From NCBI GenBank assembly GCA_948739805.1, contig CAPYID010000041.1:1-15483 (forward strand): a DNA stretch of 15,483 bases, read 5' to 3'. The notes under the pieces were generated by a model that worked only from the letters and a program-made list of their open reading frames with translations, was not told the origin of the DNA and did not search any database. The translations under genes were made by a program, and so were the position numbers. Each line of letters opens with the position of its first letter. Positions within the stretch are counted from its first letter, which is position 1. Source of the DNA: an uncultured Clostridia bacterium. Lineage in GTDB: Bacteria; Bacillota; Clostridia; TANB77; CAG-508. Below, in pieces: positions 1 through 7,331 of the stretch.

Positions 1-134
1 CTTGAATCACTTTTTTTCTATATTTTTTGTTTCACATCAATTGTAACACTACATTTTCAAAAAAAATCCAAAAATGCTATATTACCAATAGTTTTAATTT
101 ATGGCTATTTATTTATATTTAAGGTTGTAATTAA
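1..134. other. left-edge non-coding stretch
   Basis: This AT-rich stretch lies downstream of the minus-strand DUF421/DUF4363 operon. I see no open frame, no RNA gene and no convincing hairpin followed by a T-run, so the operon terminator is either weak or beyond the window. Confidence 0.5.
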
Positions 135-521
135 CTAAAATATGTTTTTAAAACTTAAACTATATTTATCTTGTATATGTTCTAATATATAATTACATTT
201 ATCTAATTCGCCTATTGCCTGACTATATTCATCTGAATTTACATTACTGTCTATTCCAACTATATATAAATGTACTTTTTCTAATTCATCATGTTCTATA
301 TAATAAGCTAATTTTTCATATCTACTTTCCCAATTGTTTTTTAGATTGCCTATTTTTTCATTAATTGAATTTACCTCTTTTTCTTGCTCTATATCTTGTT
401 TTATATTACTTAGTTCAGTTTTTAAACTTTGTACACTTTCTTTTGTATAGTTCATTGTTATTATGTTTAATATTATTACTAATATAATTATTATAACACA
501 AATTACTACTTCTTTTTTCAT
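135..521 (-). CDS. DUF4363 family membrane-anchored protein
   Basis: A 128-residue protein with one N-terminal membrane segment (residues 5-23, Ile/Val-rich) followed by a charged, helical, probably coiled-coil extracytoplasmic part. Size, layout and position directly after a DUF421 gene fit the DUF4363 family, which is common in Clostridia and has no established biochemical role. The ATG is preceded by AAGGAGG, which overlaps the stop codon of the upstream DUF421 gene, so the two are translationally linked. The C-terminal part (DELEKVHLYIVGIDSNVNSDEYSQAIGEL) looks like a short helical repeat. Family assignment is from recognition plus context; function is unknown. Confidence 0.7.
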   Translation of the reverse strand: MKKEVVICVIIIILVIILNIITMNYTKESVQSLKTELSNIKQDIEQEKEVNSINEKIGNLKNNWESRYEKLAYYIEHDELEKVHLYIVGIDSNVNSDEYSQAIGELDKCNYILEHIQDKYSLSFKNIF

Positions 522-537
522 TTAATATTAAACCTCC

Positions 538-1212
538 TTATTTCTCGTCTTTCTTCTGACAGAATATTTGCCCTTTTCCATCCAATGTTACTATTAATGC
601 TTGTTGTGGATTAAATCCAAATTTTTGTACTGATTTTTTTAGCCATTCATAATTTCTACCTATTTTTTGTAGATTTTCTCTCATTATTACTCCATCTACG
701 ACTAAATCATATGATATTCCTTCATAGTCTGGCATTATATTAAAGTCTTCTGGAATTGTGTTTCTTTTATTAGGTTTTTGAATTACTGTTAATTGTCCAC
801 TAGTTTCTAATATAGCATATTCTACATCTCCAATATTACTTATATTATTTCCTCTTAATCTTTCCTCTAATTCATTTATAGTAAATCTTTCTTTTTTTAA
901 TGCTTTCTCATCTATTTTTCCCCTATATATAAGTATTGTAGGTTTTCCACATACTATTTCTCTCATTCTAATACTTTTCATATTTATCATAGATATTATT
1001 AAATGCATAATAAGTAAAGCTAGAATAGGAATTATTCCACTCCAAATTGGTATTCCTGCTTCTGTCATTGGAATTGATGCTAAATCAGCAATCATTATTG
1101 CAATTACTAACTCAAATGGTTGAAGCTGACCAATTTCCCTTTTTCCCATTAATCTCATTACAATTAAAATAATTATATATAAAATAATTGATCTAACAAA
1201 TGTTATTAACAT
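538..1212 (-). CDS. DUF421 (YetF-like) membrane protein
   Basis: A 224-residue protein of the DUF421/YetF family. Three N-terminal membrane segments (about residues 4-20, 33-50 and 57-78) carry the family signature MGKREIGQLQPFELV. A cytoplasmic alpha/beta domain follows, with RGNNISNIGDVEYAILETSG and a C-terminal segment ending near FNPQQALIVTLDGKGQIF. Members are widespread in endospore-forming Firmicutes; their molecular role is not settled. I chose the ATG at 1212 because AAAGGAGAG sits just upstream. A longer frame to 1254 has no ribosome binding site and contains a TATAAT (1241-1246) that could be the promoter -10. The gene is first in a two-gene operon with the DUF4363 gene. Confidence 0.85.
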   Translation of the reverse strand: MLITFVRSIILYIIILIVMRLMGKREIGQLQPFELVIAIMIADLASIPMTEAGIPIWSGIIPILALLIMHLIISMINMKSIRMREIVCGKPTILIYRGKIDEKALKKERFTINELEERLRGNNISNIGDVEYAILETSGQLTVIQKPNKRNTIPEDFNIMPDYEGISYDLVVDGVIMRENLQKIGRNYEWLKKSVQKFGFNPQQALIVTLDGKGQIFCQKKDEK

Positions 1213-1471
1213 GTTCTCTCCTTTAAGAATTTTATTTTGTATTATATTGTCCATTTTTTTTTCTATTATGCTAATAATAACAATTTTTTTATTTGTACAA
1301 CTTTTGTTTAATTTGTTTTTCTACTATTTAAATCTTCGACATAAGGAGAAAATTTCAACAAAAATAAATTTTTTATTGTAAATCCTTTCCATATTAACGA
1401 AATTTGTGATTTTACTTTATTAGAAGAAACTGTTGAATTGTATAAAAAAATTTTTTATGTCAATAATATAT

Positions 1472-1496
1472 AAATGAGAAAATTTATTTCTCATTT
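1472..1496 (+). repeat. 10-bp perfect inverted repeat in the leader of the holin-like gene
   Basis: Arms AAATGAGAAA (1472-1481) and TTTCTCATTT (1487-1496) with a 5-base loop lie 19 bases upstream of the AGGAGG of the next gene. A T-run follows about 10 bases later, too far away for a classic terminator. It could be a leader hairpin or an operator. The rest of the 1255-1528 intergenic region shows only AT-rich sequence with no clear promoter pair. Confidence 0.45.
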
Positions 1497-1528
1497 TATG
1501 AATTTGATTTTTTTAGGAGGTAAACTAA

Positions 1529-1906
1529 ATGGATAATAGTCGTGTAGATAATAATAGCCAAAGCGGTGCAAGTACAGTATGGCAAATCGTTGGTAGACTT
1601 ATCGTTGCCGCTATAGTTCTAGGAATTACTGCATTTTTTACACCTGGTTTCTCTATTAATAATATATGGTCTTTAGGTCTAGCTGCTATAGTTTTAACAA
1701 TAATGGACTATCTAATAGTTAAATTTACTGGGTTACATGCAAGCCCTTTTGGTAAAGGTTTTGTTGGATTTATTCTAGCTGCAGTAACTTTGTATTTAAC
1801 TCAATTCTTTGTAGCTGGTTATTCAATTTCTTGGATAGCTGCAATAATAGGTGCTTTAATATATGGAGTAGTTGATTATTTAATTCCTGGTGAACAACAG
1901 ATGTAA
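1529..1906 (+). CDS. small four-helix membrane protein, phage-holin-like family
   Basis: A 125-residue protein with a polar N-terminus (residues 1-15) and about four membrane segments: 18-38, 46-66, 76-96 and 98-118. The motifs ITAFFTPGFSI, SPFGKGFVGFILAA and a DYLIPG tail match small clostridial proteins usually annotated as a phage holin family protein. That name reflects membrane topology rather than proven lysis activity, and nothing nearby (no endolysin or other phage gene) suggests a prophage. A near-perfect AGGAGG is placed 8 bases before the ATG. It is transcribed alone and converges on the SPFH gene through a shared hairpin. Function is unknown. Confidence 0.7.
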   Translation: MDNSRVDNNSQSGASTVWQIVGRLIVAAIVLGITAFFTPGFSINNIWSLGLAAIVLTIMDYLIVKFTGLHASPFGKGFVGFILAAVTLYLTQFFVAGYSISWIAAIIGALIYGVVDYLIPGEQQM

Positions 1907-1931
1907 CAAAAAATAATTTAATCTAAGAAAC

Positions 1932-1966
1932 GAAAATGCGTATCGACTAAGTCGACACGCATTTTC
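1932..1966. terminator. two-way hairpin terminator between convergent genes
   Basis: A 16-bp stem with one A/C mismatch (1932-1947 with 1951-1966) and a 3-base loop TAA. The bases GAAAATGCGT at one side and ACGCATTTTC at the other provide the A/T flanks on both strands. It sits between the stop of the holin-like gene and the 3' end of the minus-strand SPFH gene, so it can end transcription from both sides. Confidence 0.8.
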
Positions 1967-2030
1967 TAGCACACTTTAATAAAATATTCAATTAAGGCAC
2001 ATAAATTGTTAACCATGCCCCATAATATTA

Positions 2031-3059
2031 TTAATGTCTTTTTCTGTCTGATACATCTTTATCTATTTCTTTGCTCTTTTTTACTACTTCTGAGGTAACT
2101 CCATTTTTGTCATCACAACATGCATCTGGTGCTTCTGGTTTTGGTGGATATTTGGGTCTTGTATCTATTCCTAATGCATTTCCTATTCCTAACATTTCTG
2201 TTGTTAGTCCTAATCCTGTTGCTGCACTTGCAAGTTCTGTTGGCATAAATATTTTTGTTGCTCTTCCATCACTTATTGCTTTTAGTGCATCTAATTTCTT
2301 TAATGTTAAAACACCGTCATCTGCATTTGCTCTTTTTAGCATTTCTATACCTTCTGATTCTGCTTCATATACTAGTCTTATTGATTCTGCTTTTCCTTTT
2401 GCTAATGCTATTTCTGAGTCTCTTTCTGCTTCTGCTGCTAATATTTTTGCTTGTTTATCTCCTTCTGCACGAGATACTACAGATTCTTTATGTGCTTCTG
2501 CTTCCAACAATGTTTGGCGCTTTTCACGTTCTGCTTTCATCTGTTTTTCCATGGCTTGTTGTATTTCTTTTGGTGGTATTATGTTCTTAAGTTCTATACG
2601 ATTAACTCTAATTCCCCAAGGATCTGTAGCTAAGTCGATTATTTCTCTCATTTTATTATTAATTAAGTCTCTAGATGTTAATGTTTGATCTAATTCCAAA
2701 TCACCTATTATGTTACGTAATGTAGTTGCTGTAAGATTTGCTAATGCCATTATTGGATTCTCAACTCCATATGTAAATAGCTTAGCATCAAAGATTGTAT
2801 AATATACTACTGTATCAATTTGCATTGTTACATTATCCTTTGTAATAACTGGTTGTGGTGGAAAGTCTGCAACTTGTTCCTTTTTTGATACTACATTTGC
2901 TACTCTTTCTATTAGTGGTACTTTAAAGTGTAATCCATTATTCCATGTTTGTTTATAACTTCCTAAGAACTCTATTACATAGTTCTTTGCCTGTGGTACT
3001 ATTCTAATACAGCTACATAAAATAACAATAATAATTACTATTAATATAATCCAGCCCAT
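2031..3059 (-). CDS. SPFH/band-7 domain membrane protein (stomatin/QmcA-like)
   Basis: A 342-residue protein with one N-terminal membrane segment (residues 3-20), an SPFH/band-7 domain (about 22-190, including VPQAKNYVIEFLGSY, LHFKVPLIERV, QPVITKDNVTMQIDTVVYY and WGIRVNRIELKNIIPP) and a long charged coiled coil (about 165-240) rich in Ala-Glu-Lys. The low-complexity C-terminus has two Cys near DACCDDK. Members form oligomeric membrane microdomain scaffolds and often modulate membrane proteases. The partner NfeD-like protease gene is not next to it here. The ATG has a strong AAGGAGG eight bases upstream and a good promoter, so the gene is transcribed alone. Confidence 0.9.
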   Translation of the reverse strand: MGWIILIVIIIVILCSCIRIVPQAKNYVIEFLGSYKQTWNNGLHFKVPLIERVANVVSKKEQVADFPPQPVITKDNVTMQIDTVVYYTIFDAKLFTYGVENPIMALANLTATTLRNIIGDLELDQTLTSRDLINNKMREIIDLATDPWGIRVNRIELKNIIPPKEIQQAMEKQMKAEREKRQTLLEAEAHKESVVSRAEGDKQAKILAAEAERDSEIALAKGKAESIRLVYEAESEGIEMLKRANADDGVLTLKKLDALKAISDGRATKIFMPTELASAATGLGLTTEMLGIGNALGIDTRPKYPPKPEAPDACCDDKNGVTSEVVKKSKEIDKDVSDRKRH

Positions 3060-3093
3060 TTTTATTTCCTCCTTAAAATAAATTTACTATATT

Positions 3094-3122
3094 ATTATAT
3101 CATATTTGCCTTTTTTCTACAA
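3094..3122 (-). promoter_or_regulatory. promoter of the SPFH gene
   Basis: Reading on the minus strand: TTGTAG (-35, 3117-3122), exactly 17 bases, then TATAAT (-10, 3094-3099) preceded by TGA, an extended -10. It lies about 35 bases upstream of the SPFH start codon, just beyond the truncated end of the IS110 remnant. Confidence 0.7.
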
Positions 3123-3126
3123 TATT

Positions 3127-3402
3127 TTACATAATTTTTCTTTGCAATAAACTATTAATAACTAAGGTATTGAATCCATTTTCTCTAAAATATCTTTCTA
3201 CTGGTAAATGGTATGTACCTGTTGATTCCATAAATACTGTTAGATTTTCTGGATTAATCTCTTTTATTTCTTCTTTTACCTTTTCAAAATTTTCTAAATT
3301 ATGTTTTATTTCTTTTGCATCAATAAGTATCTCTCCCTCACTATTCATAAGCATTACCATACTTTTATTTTTAGCAACATCTACACTTAATACTGTTTTC
3401 AA
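3127..3402 (-). pseudogene. IS110-family transposase, N-terminal fragment
   Basis: A 91-residue frame matches the N-terminal DEDD (RuvC-like) domain of IS110-family transposases. It opens with MKTVLSVDVAKNKSMVML (catalytic Asp8) and carries MESTGTYHLPVERYF (Glu59) and GFNTLVINSLL. Complete proteins run to roughly 300-400 residues with two further acidic residues and a C-terminal transposase_20 domain; all of that is missing. The start is TTG at 3402, preceded by AGGTGA. The frame ends a few residues after the point where homologues continue toward a KTDKxDA motif, and SPFH promoter sequence follows at once, so this is a 3'-deleted remnant and cannot transpose by itself. Confidence 0.75.
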
Positions 3403-3603
3403 AATTATTCACCTACTTTCTTTTTGAACTTAAATCTTTTACCTCTACTATTATTTCATCATGCTTGTTATATAGAGTCTATTGCCCTCACTATCTAAAA
3501 CTAAATTAATAATAGGAATAAAAGTCGAACCGTCAAGTTGTTGGATTCAAAGACCTCTGTAATTTGATGTTCTAACTTAAATTCTTTGTAAATAATTTTA
3601 CAA
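3403..3603 (-). other. upstream non-coding end of the IS110 remnant (possible bridge-RNA region)
   Basis: About 200 bases between the XRE gene terminator and the TTG start of the transposase fragment contain no open frame. In IS110-group elements the non-coding end upstream of the transposase encodes the bridge RNA that specifies target and donor. The surviving part is the correct side, but I could not derive a convincing set of bridge-RNA loops by eye, so the call rests on position and family knowledge. Confidence 0.35.
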
Positions 3604-3642
3604 CCAAAAAAATTAGATGTAAATTCATTTATTTACATCTAA
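3604..3642 (-). terminator. terminator of the XRE regulator gene
   Basis: A perfect 12-bp inverted repeat, TTAGATGTAAAT / ATTTACATCTAA (3613-3624 and 3631-3642), with a 6-base loop. On the minus strand it is followed by a run of T (complement of the A-run at 3606-3612). It lies 19 bases beyond the stop of the regulator gene. Confidence 0.85.
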
Positions 3643-3660
3643 CAGTATACATGTAATTTA

Positions 3661-4140
3661 TTATTCATTTTTGTCTTTAAAATTTAAAACACTCGCTCCA
3701 AACCAAAACATACAAGCTATAAAACTAATTATCAATCCCAATGCACCATATAATGAATTATCCCAACTATCACGATAAATAAAATTTAATATTATATTTC
3801 CTATAAACATTAAAATTGTAATTGTACCAAATATATAAGAAATTATACTAAATTTTTTTCTCATTTTCTCAATTTGTTTTTTCATATCCAATAAATTTTT
3901 TTCTGCTTTTTGATTATAAGTTCCCATTTTAATAACCTCCCCACTTAATAGTTCATTTACAGTAATATCGAGTTCACTACATAGTTCAAGCATTATAGAA
4001 GAATCAGGCATACCTTTTCCTGTTTCCCATTTTGATATTGCTCTATCTGTAATATTTAACTTTTCTGCAAGTTCTGCTTGTGTCATATTTTTATTTCTTC
4101 TACATTCAGCAATGAACTTTCCTACCTTTGCTTGTTCCAT
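3661..4140 (-). CDS. XRE-family regulator with C-terminal membrane segments
   Basis: A 159-residue protein. Residues 7-62 form a helix-turn-helix of the Cro/C1 type (FIAECRRNKNMTQAELAEKLNITDRAISKWETGKGMPD, then LDITVNELLSGE). A short charged coiled segment (74-95) leads to two membrane helices (about 97-117 and 129-151). This layout, common in Clostridia, suggests a membrane-tethered regulator, but its target and ligand are unknown. The ATG is preceded by AAAGGAGG. It has its own promoter and terminator, and an inverted repeat immediately upstream of the -35 may be its operator. No partner gene lies next to it. Confidence 0.88.
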   Translation of the reverse strand: MEQAKVGKFIAECRRNKNMTQAELAEKLNITDRAISKWETGKGMPDSSIMLELCSELDITVNELLSGEVIKMGTYNQKAEKNLLDMKKQIEKMRKKFSIISYIFGTITILMFIGNIILNFIYRDSWDNSLYGALGLIISFIACMFWFGASVLNFKDKNE

Positions 4141-4161
4141 ACTTTGCCCTCCTTTAATATT

Positions 4162-4190
4162 ATTGTAAAATTTTTATATATAAAAGTAAA
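4162..4190 (-). promoter_or_regulatory. promoter of the XRE regulator
   Basis: On the minus strand: TTTACT (-35, 4185-4190), 17-base spacer, TACAAT (-10, 4162-4167). The predicted transcript starts only a few bases before the AAAGGAGG, giving a very short leader. Confidence 0.6.
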
Positions 4191-4192
4191 CA

Positions 4193-4227
4193 TACTAATC
4201 GTTGAGTGGAGAAAACAACGATTAGTA
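4193..4227. promoter_or_regulatory. 12-bp perfect inverted repeat abutting the XRE promoter
   Basis: Arms TACTAATCGTTG (4193-4204) and CAACGATTAGTA (4216-4227) surround an 11-base spacer. The near arm ends two bases from the -35 hexamer of the regulator gene. There is no T-run on either strand, so it is not a standard terminator; an operator for an autoregulatory or other DNA-binding protein is the more natural reading. Confidence 0.5.
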
Positions 4228-4316
4228 GAGTTATCAAAATTGTAATTTCTCGAGATGATTATAACATTAAAATCATATACTTTTCAAATTACTTATAATC
4301 AATTTTTAATAGAAAA

Positions 4317-4340
4317 TAGGAATTATATTTCAAATTCCTA
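4317..4340 (-). terminator. terminator of the ABC/two-component operon
   Basis: Arms TAGGAATT (4317-4324) and AATTCCTA (4333-4340) with an 8-base loop. On the minus strand the stem is followed by TTTTCT. It lies just after the stop of the last small gene of the operon. Confidence 0.65.
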
Positions 4341-4348
4341 CTCTATCA

Positions 4349-4546
4349 CTAATTTTGACTTCTAAATGGATACTTTAATTTGTTTTTTATTTCTCCAGTA
4401 ATTATCTTCATTGAAATATCATATACATTTTCTGCGTCATCTTCTCTCAAACTAGCTTTTCTTTGCAAGTCTTGAATTATTTTATCTTTCTTCATCTTTA
4501 ATTGTAGTGTAGTTCTTCTTAAAATGCTATCAGATTCCAGTTGCAT
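4349..4546 (-). CDS. small protein of unknown function at the operon end
   Basis: A 65-residue, charged, helical frame (LQLKMKKDKIIQDLQRKASLREDDAENVYDISMKIITGEI) with no membrane segment. It starts 18 bases after the upstream stop and is followed directly by a terminator, which supports it being the last gene of the operon. The ribosome binding site is poor (only AAAG about 6 bases upstream), so expression may rely on translational coupling, or the frame could be a remnant. I do not recognise the family. Confidence 0.4.
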   Translation of the reverse strand: MQLESDSILRRTTLQLKMKKDKIIQDLQRKASLREDDAENVYDISMKIITGEIKNKLKYPFRSQN

Positions 4547-4564
4547 TTTTTCTTTATATCATTT

Positions 4565-5284
4565 TTATTCTCCAACAGGAACTATTTTTACATAAGTATA
4601 TTTATCATCCATATTTGCTGTTATTTTTATTCCTGCTACCTTAGATTTTAATTCATTATCTCTATATTCCCAATCATCAAATATACTATATAAGTCTAAA
4701 TATTTAGCATATTCTACTAATATATCTTGTGTTATGGCAGCATATTCCTTCTTTACTGTATATGCTATGATTTTATTTGTTTCATTTTCTATTTCTATAC
4801 TTGAGGTAGCTTCCTTTAACGAATCCTGTATGAATATTTTTACCTGCTTATACTTTATCTTTTCATTGTCATAATCCAAAATTCTATAAGTAATAAACTT
4901 AGATGAGAACTGATTATAAAAATCTTGCCCTATAATATTTCGTTTTATCAACTCTTGAAATTTATTTAATGTGTAATCTATATTTTCATCATTAATTTTA
5001 ATACCTACATTGCCTTCTGTTTCTTGTACTATTGTTGTCTCTGTTGCACTTACAATATCTGAAACTTGAACATTATATTTATCCATATTATATTTACTAT
5101 ATACTTTTTCAATTAGACCTACCCATTTTGTATTTTCATTTAAAGTTTGCATCCTTTTATCTATAGTATATTTATTAGACAATATTTTTTCATCTTGAAT
5201 TTTAGTTATCACTTTAGGAATGGCGAATGAAAGTATAGTAATTACTATAAGTGATATATATATCAAAATTGTTTTATTCTTCAA
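4565..5284 (-). CDS. membrane-anchored extracytoplasmic protein of unknown function
   Basis: A 239-residue protein with an N-terminal signal-anchor (about residues 3-22, TILIYISLIVITILSFAI) and a mixed alpha/beta extracytoplasmic domain; I recognise no motif. I chose TTG at 5284 because GGAGGT stands about 6 bases before it. This gives an 11-base overlap with the end of the kinase gene. The longer frame from ATG at 5314 would place extra residues (MYHSTWRWQI) before the anchor and has no binding site. Overlap with the kinase gene suggests coupled translation and a role with the sensor or transporter, for instance as a ligand-sensing or substrate-handling partner. That role is inference. Confidence 0.65.
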   Translation of the reverse strand: MKNKTILIYISLIVITILSFAIPKVITKIQDEKILSNKYTIDKRMQTLNENTKWVGLIEKVYSKYNMDKYNVQVSDIVSATETTIVQETEGNVGIKINDENIDYTLNKFQELIKRNIIGQDFYNQFSSKFITYRILDYDNEKIKYKQVKIFIQDSLKEATSSIEIENETNKIIAYTVKKEYAAITQDILVEYAKYLDLYSIFDDWEYRDNELKSKVAGIKITANMDDKYTYVKIVPVGE

Positions 5285-6677
5285 TATTTGCCACCTCCAG
5301 GTAGAATGATACACAAGTTCCCTTATTTAATTCACTTTCAATAACAAGTTTCGTATTATGAATTTTTGCAATTTTTTCACATATTGAAAGTCCAATACCA
5401 TTTCTTCCATTTTCTCTCGCTCTTGCTTTATCTACCATATAAAAACTTTCTACTATTCTAGGTATTTCTTCTTTTGGTATTCCACAGCCTTTATCTTCTA
5501 CTGAAATCTTATATCTGTTTGCTTCTTTTTTTCCTATTACTCTTATGATTTTATCTTTTGGGTTTGCTTTTTTACTGTTATCTATTAGATTTCTCAAACA
5601 ATCTTCTAGTAATATTTTATCTGCCTTTATATATCCATCTTCTATATCTATTTTCAGTTCTATATCTCCTAAACTTTCGTGTATGTCTTTATATAAATTA
5701 TTCATAAACCATACTACATTTATGCTTTCTAATTTAACAGTTTCATTTGAAAGTTCCATTAAGTCCATTAATTTATGAGCTAAAGTTTCTAATCTTTTTG
5801 CCTCATTAAATATATAATTTGCAGACTTTATATTTGTTTCTTTATCATATTTTCCACTTTTCAAAATATCTGCATAACCTATAATAGATGTCATTGGATT
5901 CTTTAATTCATGTGTGAAGTTTGTAATAAAATCTTCTTTTTGTTCTACTGAAAGTTCTAATTCATTTATTTTATTTTCTATTGTTTCTATCATTTTATTA
6001 AAACTTTTGGCAAGTTCTCCAATTTCATCATTTGATTTTAAATTTACTCTCTCGTTATAATATCCTTTTGTTATTTTTTTACTTATTTCATTTAATTTTC
6101 TGATTGGTCTAGTTAAAAATACTGCTAACATACATATAACAATAGATGAAATTAAAATAACTACAGTATCTACTTTATAAAAAAACTCTACCTGCCTATC
6201 TCTTTCTGTAAAAATATCTGTTATATCATATCTACTAATAAGCATTATCCTTTGGCTATTTATCTCTACACTTGAAGATACTAATATATATTTTTGCTTT
6301 TCTATATCTTTTATAGTGTATTTTACATCATTTGCTTTACTGAAAAAAGCTAAACTTTTTTCATCTATGTCAATGTTAGAATATATCTTTTCATTTTCTA
6401 TATAAATTGATATTTTTTTATCATTTCCTAAATATGAAACAAGGCTAATTGCATAGCTGCTTAATTTTTCTCTTGATATGTTTCCATTCTTCTCAATATT
6501 AGTGGATATATTGTTTTCTATTCCATATCTTTCTAAGGTATGAGAATCTATACTTTGATTAATTGTTTTTTCAAATGAATGTTCAAAATTACTTTTTATG
6601 ATTACTATACCTGCAATAGAGAAAATAACTGAAATAATTGCTATAACAGATATAACTATTTTTACACCAAATTTCAT
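5274..6677 (-). CDS. membrane sensor histidine kinase
   Basis: A 467-residue kinase: membrane helix 1 (about 7-27), extracytoplasmic sensor region (28-167), membrane helix 2 (168-189), HAMP (190-242), and the HisKA domain with phospho-acceptor His256 in NFTHELKNPMTSIIGY. The HATPase domain has the N box NLIDNSKKAN (363-372), G1 box DKGCGIP (395-401) and G2 box GRNGIGLSIC (424-433). All catalytic motifs are intact. It phosphorylates the OmpR-type regulator encoded immediately upstream: the ATG directly follows the regulator stop and its AGGAGG lies in the last regulator codons. The sensor part is not a recognised domain, so the signal is unknown; linkage to an ABC exporter suggests an envelope stress or antimicrobial signal. 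Confidence 0.92.
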   Translation of the reverse strand: MKFGVKIVISVIAIISVIFSIAGIVIIKSNFEHSFEKTINQSIDSHTLERYGIENNISTNIEKNGNISREKLSSYAISLVSYLGNDKKISIYIENEKIYSNIDIDEKSLAFFSKANDVKYTIKDIEKQKYILVSSSVEINSQRIMLISRYDITDIFTERDRQVEFFYKVDTVVILISSIVICMLAVFLTRPIRKLNEISKKITKGYYNERVNLKSNDEIGELAKSFNKMIETIENKINELELSVEQKEDFITNFTHELKNPMTSIIGYADILKSGKYDKETNIKSANYIFNEAKRLETLAHKLMDLMELSNETVKLESINVVWFMNNLYKDIHESLGDIELKIDIEDGYIKADKILLEDCLRNLIDNSKKANPKDKIIRVIGKKEANRYKISVEDKGCGIPKEEIPRIVESFYMVDKARARENGRNGIGLSICEKIAKIHNTKLVIESELNKGTCVSFYLEVANIEE

Positions 6678-7322
6678 TTATTCCCTCCTAAAAATATAGC
6701 CTACTCCATGGATTGTTTTAAGTCTATCATTTAAGTCTAGCTTTTTTCTTATTCTTTGTATATGAAGTGTTAATGTTTGAGAATCCAATTCTTCATCACT
6801 CCATACTTTCTCTAGTATATCTTCTCTTTTTAGTGCTTTATCTTGATTTTCATATAAATATATAAACAAATCAAATTCCTTTGGTGTTAGTTTTATTTCA
6901 TTTCCTTGTTTTTTAATAATTCTACTTTCTAAATTAATTTGTATATCTCCTAATTCTATTTTTTTGTGGCATCTTCTAATAACTGCATTTACTCTTGAAA
7001 TTAATTCCTCTACTTCAAATGGCTTTACAATATAGTCATCTGCTCCCATATCTAATCCTTTTGTTCTATCTTTAAGCCTACCTTTAGCTGTTATAAAAAT
7101 AACAGGAAGTTCCATAGTTTTTGCATAATCTAGTAACTCATATCCATTAAATTTTGGTAGCATAATGTCAAGCAAAGCTAAATCATACTTGCCTGTTTCT
7201 ATCAAATTTGCTCCTTTTTCTCCATCTAAAGCATAGTCTACTTCATAGCCTACATTTTTTAGTGCAATACTTATTAAGTCTACTATTGGGAACTCATCTT
7301 CTACTACCAAAATTCTATTCAT
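6678..7322 (-). CDS. OmpR/PhoB-family response regulator
   Basis: A 214-residue regulator. The receiver domain (1-115) has the acidic pocket E8/D9, phospho-acceptor Asp52 (ALLDIMLP), Thr78 (FITAK) and Lys100 (YIVKPF). The winged-helix DNA-binding domain (about 120-214) has ELGDIQINLES, LTPKEFDLFIYLYEN and the closing TIHGVGYIFRRE. It is the cognate partner of the kinase encoded next. The ATG follows the permease stop by 9 bases and uses an AGGAAGGAG that overlaps the permease end. Family members bind direct repeats at about 11-bp spacing; three such repeats lie upstream of this operon. Confidence 0.94.
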   Translation of the reverse strand: MNRILVVEDEFPIVDLISIALKNVGYEVDYALDGEKGANLIETGKYDLALLDIMLPKFNGYELLDYAKTMELPVIFITAKGRLKDRTKGLDMGADDYIVKPFEVEELISRVNAVIRRCHKKIELGDIQINLESRIIKKQGNEIKLTPKEFDLFIYLYENQDKALKREDILEKVWSDEELDSQTLTLHIQRIRKKLDLNDRLKTIHGVGYIFRRE

Positions 7323-7331
7323 AATTATAAC

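Noticed and set aside
1213..1254. Longer N-terminus for the DUF421 protein (start at 1254)
   Set aside because: No binding site before it; the extension contains a TATAAT and the family starts at the membrane segment following the AAAGGAGAG-supported ATG at 1212.
1529..1906. Prophage or lysis cassette suggested by the holin-like protein
   Set aside because: No endolysin, structural or integrase genes nearby; this small membrane family is widespread on clostridial chromosomes.
2071..2688. Long plus-strand open frames opposite the SPFH gene
   Set aside because: They are shadows of a clearly conserved minus-strand protein, with no binding site and low-complexity Leu/Ser/Phe content.
5285..5314. 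ATG at 5314 as start of the membrane-anchored protein
   Set aside because: No binding site; the TTG at 5284 has GGAGGT at good spacing and puts the signal-anchor at the N-terminus.
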